A stretch of 8,223 bases of DNA from Actinomycetota bacterium. GTDB lineage: Bacteria; Actinomycetota; CADDZG01; JAHWKV01. Shown here in pieces: positions 6,294-8,223 of the stretch. Location of the stretch: positions 1-8,223 of the forward strand of contig JAHWKV010000026.1 in NCBI GenBank assembly GCA_019347725.1, written 5' to 3'. Both the position numbers and the translations under genes were made by a program. Under the pieces are notes generated by a model that worked only from the letters and a program-made list of their open reading frames with translations, made no database searches and had not been told where the DNA came from. Numbering within the stretch: the stretch's first letter is position 1; every line of letters starts with the position of its first letter.

Positions 6294-7228
6294 GCGAAGA
6301 CTATGGTTCGTAAGTCGCCCAGGCCTTCAGCCTCTTTATCGAAGGTCTCGCCGCCGTCGTTGGAGTAGAACAGCTCTCCCTCCGAAGTGCCGAATACCAC
6401 CTCCGACGGCACCTTGGCGTTTATCACCAGCGCCTGCCGGTGCACGCACGCCTTCAAATTGCGCATCACCGTGCGAAAACGCCGGCCGCAATCGGTGGAC
6501 AGGTAGATATCGCAGTTGGCGCCGGTCTCGTCGGTCCAGGTGGGAGGGGGCCCCTTAGCTGCCGAGACGATTACCCGGTCGGCCTCCGAGGGATGGGCGG
6601 CCAGGCCCATGGCGTACTGACGCTTGTTGGACTTGCCCATCGGCCACCACGAAAATCCCTGGTCGTCCGAGCAGAAACAACCCTCACCGGTGGTCACGAA
6701 GATTCGATCCGGACGGGCCGGACACACCTCGATGGAGTGAACGTCGTCGACCGGCAGCCCCAGATCGGTCCAGGTCTGCCCAGCGTCGCGGGTGCGGTAC
6801 GCGCCGCCTACCTCTACCCCGCAAAAAGCAGTTAGCGGGTCCTTTGGGTGGGTGGCGATGCTCGACACCAGCGCCGTTCCCCAGGGGGCCGTCCACCGGT
6901 CCCGGTCGGGGGCATCTGCGAATCCCGATATCTCGGACCAGGTCTCGCCGTCGTCTGAGCTTGACCACATGGCGGCCGGAAGCGTACCGGCGAACATGCT
7001 TCCCACTCCCGGAGCGGCGAGAGCCTGGACGCCCTTGCCCAGGTCAGTCGCCGAAACCCGCGCTTCTCCGTCGCCGTTCCAGATGACGATGCCGCCGGAT
7101 TCCGAGCCGGCCACCAACCTGCCGGGGTTGGGCTTTATAGCACTGAGCAAGGGGTCGCTGTGGAGCTTCGTCATCTCTCCGTCCTCGTAAAGGACCAGCC
7201 CCTTGGAACCCCCAAGGAAAATCCTCAT
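6290..7228 (-). CDS. Seven-repeat Asp-box (BNR) beta-propeller protein inserted between sucC and sucD
   Basis: The 312 residues have no signal peptide or membrane segment, so the protein should be cytoplasmic. Seven repeats of the type strand-(G/F)-x-G-strand are visible, starting near residues 2, 37, 76, 131, 175, 218 and 276, fitting a seven-bladed propeller. Repeats 3-7 end in Asp boxes (S/T-x-D-x-G-x-x-W/F): SSDDGETW (90-97), TRDAGQTW (146-153), SDDQGFSW (187-194), STDCGRRF (244-251) and SNDGGETF (289-296). Sialidases and the photosystem II assembly factor Ycf48 use this architecture, but I see no sialidase active-site set, so no enzyme role is assigned. There are seven Cys, including C184-x-C186. 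ATG at 7228 overlaps the sucC stop (ATGA) with GGAGG at 7240-7236; the frame stays open into sucC, but an earlier start would overlap it heavily. Its TGA overlaps the sucD GTG. A binding or assembly role linked to succinyl-CoA synthetase is an inference from the position alone. Confidence 0.9.
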   Translation of the reverse strand: MRIFLGGSKGLVLYEDGEMTKLHSDPLLSAIKPNPGRLVAGSESGGIVIWNGDGEARVSATDLGKGVQALAAPGVGSMFAGTLPAAMWSSSDDGETWSEISGFADAPDRDRWTAPWGTALVSSIATHPKDPLTAFCGVEVGGAYRTRDAGQTWTDLGLPVDDVHSIEVCPARPDRIFVTTGEGCFCSDDQGFSWWPMGKSNKRQYAMGLAAHPSEADRVIVSAAKGPPPTWTDETGANCDIYLSTDCGRRFRTVMRNLKACVHRQALVINAKVPSEVVFGTSEGELFYSNDGGETFDKEAEGLGDLRTIVFA

Positions 7229-8223
7229 TTCGTAGCCTCCACTGCCTTTTGGGCTGCCTCGAGCATGGTCTTGGCCAAGACCACCCTCGGGTGCCGGGCC
7301 TGTTCCATGATGCGCACGCCTTCCGGCGCATTGGTTCCGGCCAACCTCACAACTATAGGGATGTCGACCTGGATCGCGCCAAGCGCCTCCACGACACCGG
7401 CGGCCACCTGATCGCACCTGGTGATGCCGCCAAAGATATTAACCAGGACCGATTTGGTGCCCCCGGCCGCCAAGACCAACCGCAGCGCGTTGGCCACGAC
7501 CTCCGGGTCGGCGCCACCCCCGACGTCCAGGAAGTTGGCAGCCCTGCCTCCCACCTGGTCGATCAGGTCCAGAGTAGACATTACTAGGCCCGCTCCGTTG
7601 CCTACTATCCCTATCTCGCCTTCGAGCGCCACAAAGTTGGATAGACCGTAGCGCCTGGCCAGCTGCTCGCGTTCGCCTTCGCCGTAGGAACGCAGTTTCT
7701 CGAATTCGGGATGACGGTACGAAGCGGATTCATCCAAAGAGACCTTGGCGTCCAAGGCAACGACCTCGCCGGAAGAGGTAGCGACCAATGGGTTGACCTC
7801 TACCAGCGAGGCATCGGCTTGCTCGTACAGAGTAAATAGACCCGCCACGACCGCAGCGGCAGCTTTGCGAGTATCAGCAGGAAAACCCAAACCCTTGACT
7901 ATGCGGGCCACCTGAAAGGGGCGCAGCCCGAGCAGTGGTTCGACCAGCACTCTGGTGAGCGCCTCCGGCCTGGTTTTAGCCACCGATTCGATGTCGACGC
8001 CGCCCTCGGCACAAGCAATCATCAGGTGCTTTTTAGAAGAGCGGTCCAGCAGAATCGACAGGTATGCCTCGGAAGCGATTTCCACACCCGCCTCGATCAA
8101 CACCTGCTCCACGGTGTGTGAGCGGATCTGCATGCCAAGGATGGACTCGGCGGCCGAGCGGGCCGCCTGCGGGTTGTCCACCACCTTGATTCCGCCGGCT
8201 TTTCCCCGACCGCCCACCTTCAC
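7225..8223 (-). CDS. sucC: Succinyl-CoA synthetase (ADP-forming) subunit beta, N-terminus off the window
   Basis: The beta subunit holds the ATP-grasp nucleotide site and the succinate site of succinyl-CoA synthetase. The visible 332 residues begin inside the strand normally reading VKAQ-(V)-GGRGKAGG, so about 45 N-terminal residues lie beyond 8223; the first GTG in frame is an internal Val codon, not the start. Signatures counted from the edge: GGRGKAGG (4-11), metal-binding VEVNPL (141-146, N144) and ALDAK (156-160, D158), GNGAGLVMSTLD (208-219), NFLDVGGGAD (230-239), NIFGGITRCD (262-271) and RLAGTNAPEG (293-302). It is complete at the C-terminus. The stop TGA (7227-7225) overlaps the ATG of the propeller gene. 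It is the first visible gene of the sucC-propeller-sucD-purH-folD run, so the operon promoter should lie outside the window. Confidence 0.97.
   Translation of the reverse strand: MKVGGRGKAGGIKVVDNPQAARSAAESILGMQIRSHTVEQVLIEAGVEIASEAYLSILLDRSSKKHLMIACAEGGVDIESVAKTRPEALTRVLVEPLLGLRPFQVARIVKGLGFPADTRKAAAAVVAGLFTLYEQADASLVEVNPLVATSSGEVVALDAKVSLDESASYRHPEFEKLRSYGEGEREQLARRYGLSNFVALEGEIGIVGNGAGLVMSTLDLIDQVGGRAANFLDVGGGADPEVVANALRLVLAAGGTKSVLVNIFGGITRCDQVAAGVVEALGAIQVDIPIVVRLAGTNAPEGVRIMEQARHPRVVLAKTMLEAAQKAVEATK

Noticed and set aside
7229..7417. A longer reading frame for the propeller gene, starting inside sucC and giving 375 residues
   Set aside because: The extra 63 residues lie wholly within the conserved C-terminal coding region of sucC and are Arg/Gly-rich shadow sequence. 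The ATG at 7228 has GGAGG at the right distance and starts the first propeller strand.
8221..8223. GTG at the window edge as the sucC start
   Set aside because: The residues that follow are the internal GGRGKAGG motif of SucC, normally preceded by about 45 residues; this GTG is a Val codon.
1..8223. tRNA or rRNA genes, CRISPR arrays, insertion sequences, attachment sites or riboswitches
   Set aside because: Reading both strands, I saw no spaced direct repeats, transposase motifs, tRNA-like cloverleaf or conserved RNA motif; the window is almost fully protein-coding. No covariance-model search could be run.

Overview
This GC-rich, densely packed window holds eight protein genes. It looks like chromosome of a member of the Actinomycetota. 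The basis is the gene order sucC/sucD/purH/folD, an M23 protein whose C-terminal half carries the WW...LSPAEQ segment seen before actinobacterial DUF1023-type hydrolase domains, frequent GTG/TTG starts, and promoter -10 elements placed directly before start codons (leaderless pattern). The phylum is an inference; no rRNA or other marker is present. No stretch above about 150 bases lacks a gene, and I see no tRNA, rRNA, IS element, CRISPR array or clear intrinsic terminator.

Layout. (a) 1-1034, minus: an exported M23-type protein cut by the left edge; its metal ligands are kept but two catalytic histidines are missing. (b) 1187-2929: a small accessory-looking block with a SnoaL/NTF2-like protein (plus), a TetR repressor (minus) and a puromycin-acetyltransferase-like GNAT enzyme (plus). 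TetR and GNAT are divergent around a symmetric double operator. SnoaL/TetR and GNAT/FolD are convergent pairs, and in both pairs the two stop codons share one CTAG tetranucleotide. (c) 8223-2926, minus: a metabolic run reading sucC (5' end off the window), a seven-repeat Asp-box (BNR) beta-propeller gene, sucD, purH, folD.

How the genes work together. SucC and SucD form succinyl-CoA synthetase of the TCA cycle. PurH performs the last two steps of IMP synthesis and consumes 10-formyl-tetrahydrofolate, while FolD makes that cofactor, so purH-folD is a functional pair. The TetR/GNAT pair looks like an autoregulated, ligand-inducible unit that acetylates a small molecule.

The most unusual item is the propeller gene inserted between sucC and sucD. 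It overlaps each by exactly 4 nt (ATGA and GTGA), so the three should be translated as one coupled unit. Its tight linkage to the two subunits of one enzyme suggests, but does not prove, a role tied to succinyl-CoA synthetase.
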